Shown here: piece after piece, positions 24,901 through 30,103 of the stretch
Position numbering within the stretch: the stretch's first letter is position 1
How the letters are laid out: every line of letters starts with the position of its first letter
Source of the DNA: Micropterix aruncella
Lineage: Eukaryota > Arthropoda > Insecta > Lepidoptera > Micropterigidae
Assembly (NCBI GenBank): GCA_944548615.1
Contig: OX155954.1
Span: forward strand, 7,723,498-7,787,497
DNA: 64,000 nt
Reading direction: 5' to 3'
Program-made: the position numbers and the translations under genes
Notes under the pieces: model-generated
Databases searched by the model: none
What the model was told of the DNA's origin: nothing
Seen by the model: the letters and a program-made list of their open reading frames with translations, nothing else

Positions 24901-27900
24901 TTGTAGCTTTTAATGTGTTCTTTCTAATTTGTTAAAAATTAAACAGTGAAGCATTGACGAAAGTTATTAATGTGATGGGTGGGCTTGTTTCTTGTCGCAA
25001 ATTGAGTCGATTTTAGGTGCAATTATGGACAATTTCAATCTTAATTCTGACTCAACGTCAAGTCGATTTCAATATTTGATTTTTATCATTACCAGGTGTG
25101 AAAATCTCCTCTCACAAAGGTATGTGATTGCGAAGGGTAAAAGGAAATTATTTGTTTATACTCTTTATTGTGAAAATATCACAATGGGCGGGTTTATTGT
25201 CATATGACAATCTCTTACTATGACGTGTTATATGTATATGTGCGTGTAACATGTCTGTAACAGTGTGTCTTGTTATTACATTCAATCGACAGAATTGAAA
25301 ATGCAATTCCGTTAATTTGATCCCAACGGAAAATGGTGACCCAGCCGGGAATCGAACCCGGGACCTTACAATGTAAGATCAGGCGACCTAACCACTATGC
25401 CATCAGGCCGTGTTATTGTGTTTACGAAATTCATGGGCTTTGCGTGAGAGCTCAGAATATTTTTCCTGTCTAGCTGCCAAAAATCAATTAAAGACATCTT
25501 TTTGAAATCCGCGTGAAGAGTTTTATCTGCGGACATTTCTATTAATGCCTCTTGTTGCTAATACTCAAACTAGCATTTATGCTCTCGGTTGTGACCATTA
25601 ACGGGTTTCGAATCCAGCTGTCAGCATTATCAATATCTGGAAAATACCTCTTCAGTTCTTGGAGAGCTGAGAAATATGAAGAACAATTTCAGTCCTTATT
25701 TGGGCATCCACGGTTAGGATGTTCGTCTTAAAAAATTTGTGCAGAAGAGGAACACGCTCAACGATATTTTGATTCAAGCAAGTTTTCCAAAGCTCCATTT
25801 TTTTATGAGAGCATGTATTTTGTCCTGCACAGTGAGTACGCTGCATGTGGAACCTTGCATCGAAGCATTTGTTTCGTTTACACATGAGAAAATGTCAGAT
25901 AAATAATCGGAACTTGAGGTTAAAGTCACTGTCCTTCAAAACAAAATAGATTTCGTGACGATCTTCAACAAACCGAGCTAATATTCTGCCTCTTGATAAC
26001 CAGCGTACTTCACAGTGTAACAGTAATGAAACATGTTCACTACCCATCTCTCGGCATAATACTGCGAAAAGTCTCGCATTGAGCAGACGCGCTTTTATGT
26101 TTTGAATTTATTAAAGTTTCCCAATATCACAGTAAGGTTGGTTGCAAGAAATTGTCATAAGACGATAAACCCACCCATTGTGTAATTTTCACAATAAAGA
26201 GTAGAAACAAACAAACAAATATAGTAATGATATAGGTGAGTTGTCACTCTTGGAGTAAGCTCCGTCTGAGCCTGTTATCTGTCTGCAATTTTTAATATAT
26301 ATTGGTAACTACATCATGCTTTCAAGTGTGTTTATATTGAACGATTTATTTAGGACTGCCCTACATGTACATTTGTATGCTTTGACAACCAATACACTTC
26401 ATCCCCCCCCCCCCCCCTTTTCCACAGCTAATACATAATAATACTACTTATTATTAGGACTACGTGGGATCTTCAGATATATTGGCCTTCAATGCCAGAA
26501 TGATTGGACAACAATTGGAGACTTTTGCATTCCTCCTCCAATGCACTGGAAAGTAATGTTGTATGACTGGACGCCAGAGATGCTGAAATTTTATTTAAAT
26601 GCCTTTCAGCATACCGTTCCAGACCCCAGTAACCTCGCTCATTGGAGCTATGCCGAGGATAGTTCATGTCCCCTTTGTAGCAACACCCCTTGCACAGCTA
26701 GACATATTCTAGCTGGCTGCAAGGTGGCCTTGGATCAAGGACGGTACACTTATCGCCACGACAAAGTCCTTGCTGTTATTCGCGAGGTACTTAGCCTCTC
26801 AGTGGCTCGTGCTAACAAGGGTTCTACAGTATCCTCCGAACCCCCAATACAGTTTGTGCGGGTTGGCTCTAAAGGCAAAAAACATCTCACTGCAAAACCT
26901 TTCTCAATAATCGAGAAAGCTTCAGATTGGATTATGGAGGTCGATTCGGTCTCTAAGCAGTATAAATTCCCTGAAAGTCTCGGATGCACAGCCCTGCGTC
27001 CAGATATAACTCTTTACTTTCTATCTCGGAAGATAGTCCTTATCGTAGAATTAACTGTTCCATGGGAATCAAATATCCCAAAAGACCACGAGTACAAATT
27101 AAATAAATACCATGATCTCGCAAATGCCGTCACCCGGAACGACTTCACTGTTCACCTTCACGCGGTGGAAGTAGGCGCTCGTGGCCTGCCAGCTAAATCT
27201 TTGTTTCACTTTTTTAAAGATCTTGGTCTCTCCAGGAAAATAATCAACTCGTTTCTAGAAAAAAATATCTAAAACCGCAATTTCTGCATCTCAAATTCTA
27301 TGGCTTCGAAGGGGGAGTGAATGGGTGGTAAGGTGGACGCTCACATGGGGCACGACAGCTGTCCTAAACCTACCACAGCCGGTCGTTAGTCCGGAATCCA
27401 CCCTTCACCTCCCAGAAGTGTAATAATTATATATGATGGGCTCGATTTTTGGTCGGTGAATTCCATAGCAGCTCCGTTTGTATTTTATTTTTTATTGTCC
27501 TTGTCCAAGTCTATGTTGATTGTGCGTTTCAGCTTCCCTTGATGCTTCTTCCTGTAGGTGCACCCGTAATACCCAATATGTTAGGCCATTCCTTCGGAGG
27601 TGGGTCACCATTCTTCTTACATAATAACCGCCATCTACCTCCTTTTTCCTTTGTTCATTGCGTCGGGGCTGTCTTATTTCACCATGTTCCCCTCTGTCTT
27701 TATTGTCCTTGTTCTTGTTTACAAGATCTCAAACAATTTATTCCTAACAATATTTTTCCCCAAAACCTCGATATGATACCGTTAAGGACCCAAACTTCTC
27801 AATAATGTTCCTTTTAGCTAACATTGTACTTTTGAATAATATCAAAATTAAATTCGCCTTTTTCAGTTTTCCTTAACCCATCAGGCCTCGATTGGCCGAT

Positions 27901-29073
27901 TTCGGCCACAACACGATTCAGCGTGACGGCCCCGTTTTAATTTATTTTAATTTAATTTGTTTTATTTTATTATGTTTTATAATGTTAATATTTTTCATTT
28001 TAATTATGGATACAGTGGTTTGGCAATAATAAATGTTTTGGTGAGACATTGTCGTAATTCAATTTTTTTACTAATTTTTACTAAAAATTTTTGGGACAGT
28101 AACTTGTCAATCGGCTGAGGGGCCGAGGCCTGAAGGGTTAATATTGTTTGTAGGCTTGCAATGTGAAAATGAATCGTTCGATGTAGCTCATCCAGCATCC
28201 TTCCTTCAAGTTAAATTTGCTAAATTTGACAACCATTTTCTGTTTTTTTTTCTTTGCACCACACTTATTGTTTTACTCTTTATTTCCCTATTTTTAACCT
28301 CATCCCCGTTATATTACGTTATCATTCATCATTATAAGTGTTTATTCAAGACTGACATATTTGCATGTCAGTCTTGTATGTCATATTTGCATGCCATATT
28401 TGTATGTCATATCTGTATGGCATCATGCTATTATTACATTATTATTACATTACATCATGTTTTCAAGTGTTTATTTAAGACTGACATATTTGTATGTCAG
28501 TCTCGTATGTCATATCTGTGTGACATGACTGACTACCCTACATGTACATTTGTATGCTATAACATCTAACCTAACTATTAAAAAACTACAGTAATTTTCT
28601 GCCATAACATAGCTCTTCCTTCTACTTGTACTTTAAAGCTTTTCCTGAATATGTATCCGTGACATTTCGTTTCGGGGGTCATTTCTAGCTTACATCAGTA
28701 CTCGATTCGGGAAAAAGACTATAATGATTTTCCGTTTGCAGGAACGTTGCTCTTGCAACTCGGCGACATCTCGCAGCAAGACCGGAGCTACACCCGAGAA
28801 GAATCGATGGATAGCCTCGCGCAGCAATCCTGCTCCGCTCTCGACCTCTCCGACGACAACGGCAATCCAACTCCTCAGACTCCGAGCGATGCGAAAAGTG
28901 CATTGACCCTGCCGGTGTCTGCTCCCGTCGCCGACTGGTCCATCACCCTGGAACAGTTCCTGGCCACGGTGCTGTCTTCCACTCCTCTCTGCGAGTTCCT
29001 GGCGCGACGAGACCCAATTCTGCCCAGAATAGAAACGTTCAAGCAGCGAGGACGACTGCACTCCGTTTCGTAG
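708..29073 (+). CDS. TBC1D9: TBC1D9-type Rab GTPase-activating protein, 3' twelve exons (5' end outside window)
   Basis: Spliced coding sequence: 708-972, 1897-2117, 2185-2305, 7832-8111, 8186-8379, 10516-10710, 10789-10938, 12200-12388, 13941-14120, 17995-18206, 22855-23126, 28742-29073. All junctions are GT-AG and the reading phases agree throughout, giving about 869 residues and a stop at 29071-29073. The order is: a linker ending in LKRDLDAR; a GRAM domain ([39 protein letters not shown]); a TBC domain with RGELW, IERDLHR (arginine finger) and GYCQAMN (glutamine finger); an EF-hand-like segment; and a C-terminal block ([14 protein letters not shown]). The family activates GTP hydrolysis on Rab proteins in membrane traffic. 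Vertebrate members have about 1,150-1,270 residues, so the N-terminal GRAM repeat should lie upstream. Insects usually have one gene (Drosophila CG7324) for the vertebrate TBC1D8/8B/9/9B group, so the symbol marks the family rather than strict orthology. Introns up to 5.6 kb are filled with transposons. Confidence 0.93.
1371..1803 (-). mobile_element. CR1-like LINE 3' fragment (copy 1)
   Basis: Read on the - strand, this matches the + strand copy at 14236-14775. Both have the end of the reverse-transcriptase ORF (residues like [12 protein letters not shown]), the words AGCTTTACAAGATCTGATCTGG and a tail of (ATT)n. The tail lies at 1371-1392. Several stops and indels show it is dead. It sits in a TBC1D9 intron, antisense to the host gene. 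Confidence 0.75.
1897..2117 (+). CDS. TBC1D9: TBC1D9 exon b: rest of the GRAM domain
   Basis: The acceptor is ctctgttgtag and the donor AA/gtaatt. The exon continues in phase from the previous one (CFDSR joined to [11 protein letters not shown]). VYQVEKAD and [18 protein letters not shown] are the classic second half of the GRAM fold seen in TBC1D8/9 proteins. A Gly/Ser-rich loop ([12 protein letters not shown]) sits between the strands. The exon ends in phase 2. Confidence 0.9.
2185..2305 (+). CDS. TBC1D9: TBC1D9 exon c: linker between GRAM and TBC
   Basis: The preceding intron is only 67 bp (2118-2184, acceptor ttttttccaccag). The exon encodes [16 protein letters not shown], then LKQIQEKK, in the position of the family's charged linker before the TBC domain. 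The donor AAG/gtaaca is in phase 0 and matches the next exon's start. The sequence itself is poorly conserved, so the call rests on phase and position. Confidence 0.75.
2452..3420 (+). mobile_element. RLE-type non-LTR retrotransposon, 5'-truncated copy A
   Basis: The coding part shows [20 protein letters not shown], a zinc knuckle [13 protein letters not shown] with a final C (CCHC, C-x2-C-x8-H-x4-C), and the restriction-like endonuclease. The 3' UTR ends GGTCGGTGAATTCCATGGCA then CTCCG plus a TTTTATTTTATT tail. Compared with copy D, one T is missing near 2780, which breaks the frame, and more bases are missing near 2943. The element type belongs to the R2 superfamily of site-specific LINEs; the exact clade cannot be fixed by eye. 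Confidence 0.85.
3430..4379. other. Intronic AT-rich sequence between two LINE copies
   Basis: No coding segment recognised. A short GC-rich patch at 4020-4090 (GGGGCCCC, GGGCCCTCC) looks like a decayed repeat end. The rest is anonymous. Confidence 0.4.
4380..5712 (+). mobile_element. RLE-type non-LTR retrotransposon, 5'-truncated copy B
   Basis: The longest + strand copy of this family. The frame 4396-5124 covers the post-RT region and the zinc knuckle. After a one-base deletion near 5107 (copy C has one more A), the frame resumes at 5247-5549 with the end of the endonuclease domain ([21 protein letters not shown] on the same copy) and ends [13 protein letters not shown]. The 3' UTR has GATGGGCCCGACTCCGGTCGG then TGAATTCCATGG, and the tail is TTTATTG-like. 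It is 98-99% like copy C by eye. Confidence 0.87.
5713..6084. other. Intronic AT-rich sequence
   Basis: Nothing recognised apart from an imperfect internal repeat of GATGGCA and TTATTG words. Confidence 0.4.
6085..6965 (+). mobile_element. LINE reverse-transcriptase C-terminal fragment, decayed
   Basis: The segment opens with [11 protein letters not shown], the RT catalytic YADD box, at about 6093. After frameshifts it continues through 6368-6679 ([35 protein letters not shown]). The phrase [14 protein letters not shown] is the usual thumb-region signature of jockey/CR1-like LINEs. It ends with AALWNGL-like remnants and a 3' UTR near 6960. Several frame breaks are present, so it is inactive. 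Confidence 0.7.
7130..7690 (-). repeat. GC-rich repeat, copy 1 (unidentified family)
   Basis: Read on the - strand this matches 13110-13660 on the + strand. Shared words are ACTGGTTATGGATCC-like, CATCTTTTGCCCGGCTCT and CGATTGGCTGACGC-GCACGGTG. Both copies are much richer in GC than the surroundings. A frame of 87 codons (7390-7653, -) crosses it but is not open in the other copy, so no protein is claimed. Confidence 0.6.
7832..8111 (+). CDS. TBC1D9: TBC1D9 exon d: N-terminal part of the TBC domain
   Basis: The acceptor is ttattttctag and the donor G/gtaagc. The exon opens with [20 protein letters not shown], the family signature just before the TBC fold. It carries motif A ([12 protein letters not shown]) and motif B ([16 protein letters not shown]). 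The arginine in IxxDxxR is the catalytic finger and is present. The exon ends in phase 1. Confidence 0.95.
8186..8379 (+). CDS. TBC1D9: TBC1D9 exon e: catalytic core of the TBC domain
   Basis: The preceding intron is 74 bp. The exon reads [17 protein letters not shown], then motif [15 protein letters not shown], whose glutamine is the second catalytic finger. It continues [25 protein letters not shown]. The donor TTG/gtacgt is in phase 0. It is almost residue-for-residue like the vertebrate TBC1D9 core. Confidence 0.95.
8380..9298. other. AT-rich intronic sequence
   Basis: Very AT-rich; no coding segment, repeat family or RNA gene recognised. Confidence 0.4.
9299..9526 (-). pseudogene. Exon-like open frame on the minus strand, unknown protein
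   Basis: An ATG at 9526 starts a frame with [20 protein letters not shown], then [15 protein letters not shown]. It runs to a good splice donor (CCC/gtaagttgg at about 9301). C-x2-C spacing followed by a charged helix resembles the start of small zinc-finger or transposon-linked proteins, but I cannot name it. The next exon was not found. It sits antisense in a TBC1D9 intron and may be a captured or transposon-derived exon. Confidence 0.35.
9985..10217. mobile_element. Fold-back element with ~52-bp arms
   Basis: The left arm 9985-10036 (GTCTAGTTGGTTGTGCGA...) is the reverse complement of 10164-10217, with one indel. The centre of each arm contains GGATATGCTAGCATATTTATA. The ~127-bp loop holds an (AAAT)n run. 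No transposase. Weaker matches continue outside the arms. Confidence 0.65.
10516..10710 (+). CDS. TBC1D9: TBC1D9 exon f: C-terminal lobe of the TBC domain
   Basis: The acceptor is catcttgcag and the donor CAG/gtgaaa, with 65 codons in phase 0. [21 protein letters not shown], then [19 protein letters not shown] and [12 protein letters not shown], correspond to the alpha-helical second half of the TBC fold. Confidence 0.95.
10789..10938 (+). CDS. TBC1D9: TBC1D9 exon g: end of the TBC domain
   Basis: The acceptor is tttttcatag and the donor AAG/gtttat, a less canonical GTTTAT donor. It encodes [20 protein letters not shown], then [13 protein letters not shown]. Fifty codons are in phase 0, as expected for the last helices of the TBC domain. 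Confidence 0.92.
11205..11992 (-). mobile_element. RLE-type retrotransposon, decayed minus-strand copy E
   Basis: Translation on the - strand gives [20 protein letters not shown] at the upstream end, then [17 protein letters not shown] and [17 protein letters not shown]. The zinc-knuckle region is damaged and the copy stops at a run of C (G on the + strand, 11215-11226). It covers the same part of the protein as the start of copy B and extends a little further upstream. Many frameshifts indicate an old insertion. It lies antisense to the host gene. Confidence 0.75.
12200..12388 (+). CDS. TBC1D9: TBC1D9 exon h: post-TBC helical region
   Basis: The acceptor is attttccag and the donor CAA/gtaagg, with 63 codons in phase 0. 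[10 protein letters not shown], then [18 protein letters not shown], match the conserved post-TBC segment of the family (LIRTSYEKFG, MRFKQRLKVIQTLED in vertebrates). Confidence 0.93.
12410..12940. other. Intronic sequence, no gene recognised
   Basis: Contains a GC-richer patch at 12440-12640 beginning with AACGCTTTTATTAG, a word that also begins the MITE at 34495. An open frame of 67 codons there has no recognisable content. Confidence 0.35.
13110..13660 (+). repeat. GC-rich repeat, copy 2 (unidentified family)
   Basis: Diverged copy of 7130-7690 in opposite orientation. Shared words include TCCAGACTGGTTACGG, CATCCTTTGCCCGGCTCT and GATTGGCTGACGCTGCACGG. Both lie in TBC1D9 introns. It could be the 5' part of a LINE or a SINE-like repeat. 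Confidence 0.6.
13941..14120 (+). CDS. TBC1D9: TBC1D9 exon i: region before the EF-hand
   Basis: The acceptor is tttctttttag and the donor CGG/gtaagt, with 60 codons in phase 0. It reads [15 protein letters not shown], then [18 protein letters not shown] and EALAIRMFR. The last part corresponds to the helix that leads into the EF-hand in vertebrate TBC1D9. Confidence 0.93.
14236..14775 (+). mobile_element. CR1-like LINE 3' fragment (copy 2)
   Basis: Remnants of the RT C-terminus: [40 protein letters not shown] and [12 protein letters not shown], scattered over frames. The 3' UTR contains TACAAGATCTGATCTGGACG and ends in an (AAT)n tail near 14775. It is preceded by another ATT microsatellite at 14190-14225. 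Dead copy. Confidence 0.75.
14776..15475. other. Intronic AT-rich sequence
   Basis: No coding or repeat family recognised. It has anonymous T-rich runs only. Confidence 0.35.
15476..17265 (-). mobile_element. RLE-type non-LTR retrotransposon, copy F with intact 538-codon frame
   Basis: The frame 17253-15637 (-) is open throughout. It starts within the RT palm/thumb (MNIKPAKC, then [11 protein letters not shown] motif 7), followed by a linker ([11 protein letters not shown]) and the zinc knuckle [18 protein letters not shown]. The endonuclease has YRPDILIFS followed by [11 protein letters not shown], the PD...E pattern of restriction-like nucleases. It ends [13 protein letters not shown] and a Pro/Arg/Ser tail. 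The 3' UTR reads GGGCCCGGATATGTTCGGTG then AAGCCATTG and has a GTTTAGTTTAG-type end. The N-terminus and most of the RT are missing (5' truncation at about 17260), so it cannot move by itself. This is a different subfamily from copies A-E. Confidence 0.88.
17340..17990 (-). other. GC-rich block with long minus-strand open frames, origin unknown
   Basis: Two long frames overlap on the - strand: 165 codons at 17353-17850 with [15 protein letters not shown], and 325 codons at 17370-18347 with [12 protein letters not shown]. The + strand is open too, so base composition alone may explain them. The block directly abuts the truncated 5' end of copy F. A hairpin of ACCCCC and GGGGGGT lies at the border (17290-17335). 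It could be the displaced 5' part of a retrotransposon or part of the TBC1D9 intron. No function assigned. Confidence 0.3.
17995..18206 (+). CDS. TBC1D9: TBC1D9 exon j: GC-rich, degenerate EF-hand segment
   Basis: The proposed acceptor is gcgtttgcag and the donor GG/gtgagt. Phase is right on both sides. The translation starts [15 protein letters not shown] and continues [17 protein letters not shown], ending AVDFFLG. The [12 protein letters not shown] part matches the conserved KLLYKMHVLPE position. The preceding loop lies where the family has a calcium-binding EF-hand but carries no Asp/Asn ligands. Codon use is extremely GC-rich, with Ala, Gly and Arg in excess. The exact 5' boundary is less certain than for other exons. 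Confidence 0.78.
18207..18663. other. Intronic AT-rich sequence after exon j
   Basis: After the GC-rich first 100 bases the sequence turns AT-rich. Nothing recognised. Confidence 0.35.
18664..19720 (-). mobile_element. PIF/Harbinger-type transposon, decayed
   Basis: The ends are similar inverted repeats: AACAGTGTTATTAA on the left and TTATTAATAACACTGT on the right, with imperfect matches further in. Read on the - strand, about 19475 gives [20 protein letters not shown], and about 19110-19010 gives [15 protein letters not shown] with [10 protein letters not shown]. The latter resembles the VDCTHV...NRKGYFS catalytic block of Harbinger transposases. Several frameshifts are present and much of the transposase is missing. 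Confidence 0.65.
19721..21440. other. Intronic AT-rich sequence, no gene recognised
   Basis: Contains a TTAACCCTTCCAATCG word at about 19934 like the start of a piggyBac-type MITE, but the matching right end was not found. A GC-richer patch at 20700-20800 carries no identifiable protein. Confidence 0.35.
21445..21725 (-). mobile_element. mariner-type transposase remnant
   Basis: On the - strand, frame-shifted pieces read [27 protein letters not shown] and [16 protein letters not shown]. This is the HDNARPH...SPDLAPCDF catalytic segment and the C-terminal helix of mariner transposases. It is short and broken by several indels. Confidence 0.6.
21755..22350. repeat. Direct repeat pair (21755-21965 and 22145-22350)
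   Basis: Both units carry GATCTCATATTT, AAATAATGCAAATTTTCAA, CCATGGTTGC and AGACAAATAAACA in the same order. A GC-richer ~150-bp segment lies between them. Similar words (GAATGTCAAAATAAA) flank both sides at 21215 and 22455, suggesting a larger duplicated element. Confidence 0.6.
22855..23126 (+). CDS. TBC1D9: TBC1D9 exon k: acidic/proline-rich linker plus conserved helix
   Basis: The acceptor is a long T-tract ending cag; the donor is G/gtcagt. The order is an acidic stretch ([11 protein letters not shown]), then a Pro/Ala run encoded by repeated cccgcgcc units near 22980-23020, then [16 protein letters not shown] and [11 protein letters not shown]. This last part equals the vertebrate FIELCKTMYNMFSEDPNEQDLYHA region. 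Confidence 0.9.
23127..23671. other. Intronic sequence after exon k
   Basis: Holds a run of 17 or more G at about 23319. Otherwise AT-rich and anonymous. Confidence 0.4.
23672..24385 (+). mobile_element. RLE-type retrotransposon, 5'-truncated copy C
   Basis: Starts at GCGAGGTAATTAG, which corresponds to the middle of copy B. The frame is open through the whole endonuclease ([20 protein letters not shown]) to [12 protein letters not shown] and the stop at 24225-24227. The 3' UTR and its terminal GGTGAATTCCATGGCAGCTC are intact. Only a few substitutions separate it from copy B, so this is a young insertion. Truncation leaves no RT. Confidence 0.88.
24785..26115 (-). mobile_element. hAT-type element (ZBED5-like transposase), decayed
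   Basis: The left end CAGGGTTTCTCAAACTTATG is typical of this hAT group. On the - strand from about 26000, translated pieces include [41 protein letters not shown] and [15 protein letters not shown], the order seen in ZBED5-like proteins. Stops and indels are frequent. A SINE is inserted at 25150-25412. The right terminal repeat was not found. Confidence 0.65.
25150..25412 (-). mobile_element. tRNA-derived SINE, copy 1
   Basis: On the - strand the 5' end has a tRNA-like head with A box TGGCATAGTGGTTAGGTCGC and B box GGTTCGATTCC. A body follows with ATTTTCAATTCTGTCGAT and a 3' end TTTCACAATAAAGAGTATAAAC. The head looks like a tRNA gene but is followed by the SINE body, and the same unit recurs at 53366-53641. 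Confidence 0.8.
26133..26220 (+). mobile_element. SINE 3' end, copy 2 (headless)
   Basis: Matches only the 3' half of the SINE (GACGATAAACCCACCCATTG, TTTTCACAATAAAGAGTAGA), in + orientation, with an AAACAAACAAAC tail. The tRNA-like head is missing. Confidence 0.65.
26479..27497 (+). mobile_element. RLE-type retrotransposon, 5'-truncated copy D
   Basis: The frame 26541-27272 covers [17 protein letters not shown], the CCHC knuckle and the endonuclease ([20 protein letters not shown]). It is cut by a frameshift at about 27250 in a run of A. It shares diagnostic bases with copy A, not with B/C. The 3' UTR is complete, with a TTTTATTTTTTATT tail. Confidence 0.87.
27877..28137. mobile_element. piggyBac-type MITE, 261 bp, TTAA target
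   Basis: TTAA at 27873-27876 and again at 28138-28141 flanks the element. The ends are CCCATCAGGCCTCG and, inverted, CCCTTCAGGCCTCG (13 of 14 identical). Both match the CCC...GGG ends and TTAA duplication of the piggyBac superfamily. No coding capacity. Confidence 0.8.
28340..28560. repeat. Duplicated palindromic segment
   Basis: Two units about 129 bp apart each contain AAGTGTTTATT, then the palindrome GACTGACAT-6-ATGTCAGTC (28350-28373 and 28479-28502), then GTATGTCATAT. They lie in the last TBC1D9 intron. Confidence 0.55.
28742..29073 (+). CDS. TBC1D9: TBC1D9 last exon with stop codon
   Basis: The acceptor is ccgtttgcag. After completing a glycine codon it reads [13 protein letters not shown], a serine-rich linker, [20 protein letters not shown] and a basic tail ending RLHSVS-stop at 29071-29073. 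The [10 protein letters not shown] block is the conserved C-terminal motif (DWAITFEQFLASLL in vertebrates). Confidence 0.95.
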
Positions 29074-29323
29074 CCGACTCCCCTGCGCCGATCGCCCGCC
29101 GACATTCCTTTCGATGAAATTCCTTTAGATCTGCTTTTAGCCTTTTGCTTTACTATGTTTAATGTAAATATATAAATATAGAAATGTGTCCAATAATATA
29201 TTTTTTTTGCCATAAAATGTACAAATAGACGTAATGCATTTTTGTAATGTAAATCATTGTATCCTCGCTAGATCTATATTTTATTAAGAATTACCCATTT
29301 TTGTAATATCATTTCTTTGAATC

Positions 29324-29329
29324 ATTAAA
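29324..29329 (+). terminator. Poly(A) signal ATTAAA of the TBC1D9 gene
   Basis: ATTAAA occurs 250 bases after the stop codon. It is the first good hexamer in the AT-rich 3' UTR and is followed by a T-rich stretch. Confidence 0.6.
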
Positions 29330-29780
29330 GAGTTTATTTAAATTAATATAATGGTTTTACTTTCGGCGAAAATGAAAGACGTCACGTTTCACTAATTGTT
29401 TTATTAGTTTAAATGCCTACGATAGATGCATTTGCCGGGGTTCGTCTTTCGTAACTACAAATTAACCTAATATGATACACTATTTACAGAACGTTCGAGA
29501 ATTACATACGAGTGACTTAAAATTCTGATTAAACGGTAAAAGCGTAGGACAGTACGATAAAATTTGTATGTAAAAATCGAAACAATTAAAATTATAAGAT
29601 CTTCAACAGAACGATTCGTCGTCTCTCGTCGCGACGCAACAATGACAAATTAAATAATTAATTACAAAAAAAAAACATACGAGACAATCAGTCCTTTCTA
29701 TAATAATAATAATATCAACGAAAAATTACACAGTAATAGGAATTTTAAGCGATTCTTGGTTAGAAAATGCACACTAATAA
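29330..29780. other. Spacer between the convergent TBC1D9 and Polycomb 3' ends
   Basis: AT-rich, no repeat or gene recognised. Confidence 0.5.
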
Positions 29781-29794
29781 TTTATTTATTTATT
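29781..29794 (-). terminator. Poly(A) signals AATAAA (three overlapping) for Polycomb
   Basis: A TTTATTTATTTATT run on the + strand gives overlapping AATAAA hexamers on the - strand, about 310 bases after the Pc stop codon. Together with the signal at 29324 it puts the two convergent transcript ends about 450 bp apart. Confidence 0.5.
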
Positions 29795-30103
29795 TAATTA
29801 CATATGACTCCGTAGAAACAAGTGTCCGTCGGCGGCTCGGAGCCCGTCCGGATGAGGCATTTGCGCGAATTCAATTCCGTATCAGCGTATTTTTTTAACA
29901 CCCCTCGCTGCGGAGGTAGGGGTCTATTCTCAGTTTAGCATGCTAAATTTATCTACGGCTCCCGTAAATCAAACGGACCATATACAAATTTAGCATGAAT
30001 TTTTTTCCAAGAATCTCACTCGCCCATCATCTACTCGAATTGCCGCATCCCGATGGACCCCTAGGAATGTAGGTTTCGGCGGGGGAAGGGGAGGGGTTGG
30101 TAT

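Noticed and set aside
25321..25412. tRNA gene on the minus strand
   Set aside because: A and B boxes are present, but the same head plus SINE body recurs at 53366-53641, so it is a tRNA-derived SINE head, not a functional tRNA gene.
28144..28569. 141-codon plus-strand frame
   Set aside because: Crosses simple, duplicated palindromic sequence in an intron; Cys/Tyr/His-rich by composition; no start context or domain.
28685..29213. Minus-strand frames of 72-123 codons at the end of TBC1D9
   Set aside because: Antisense of the last exon and its 3' UTR.
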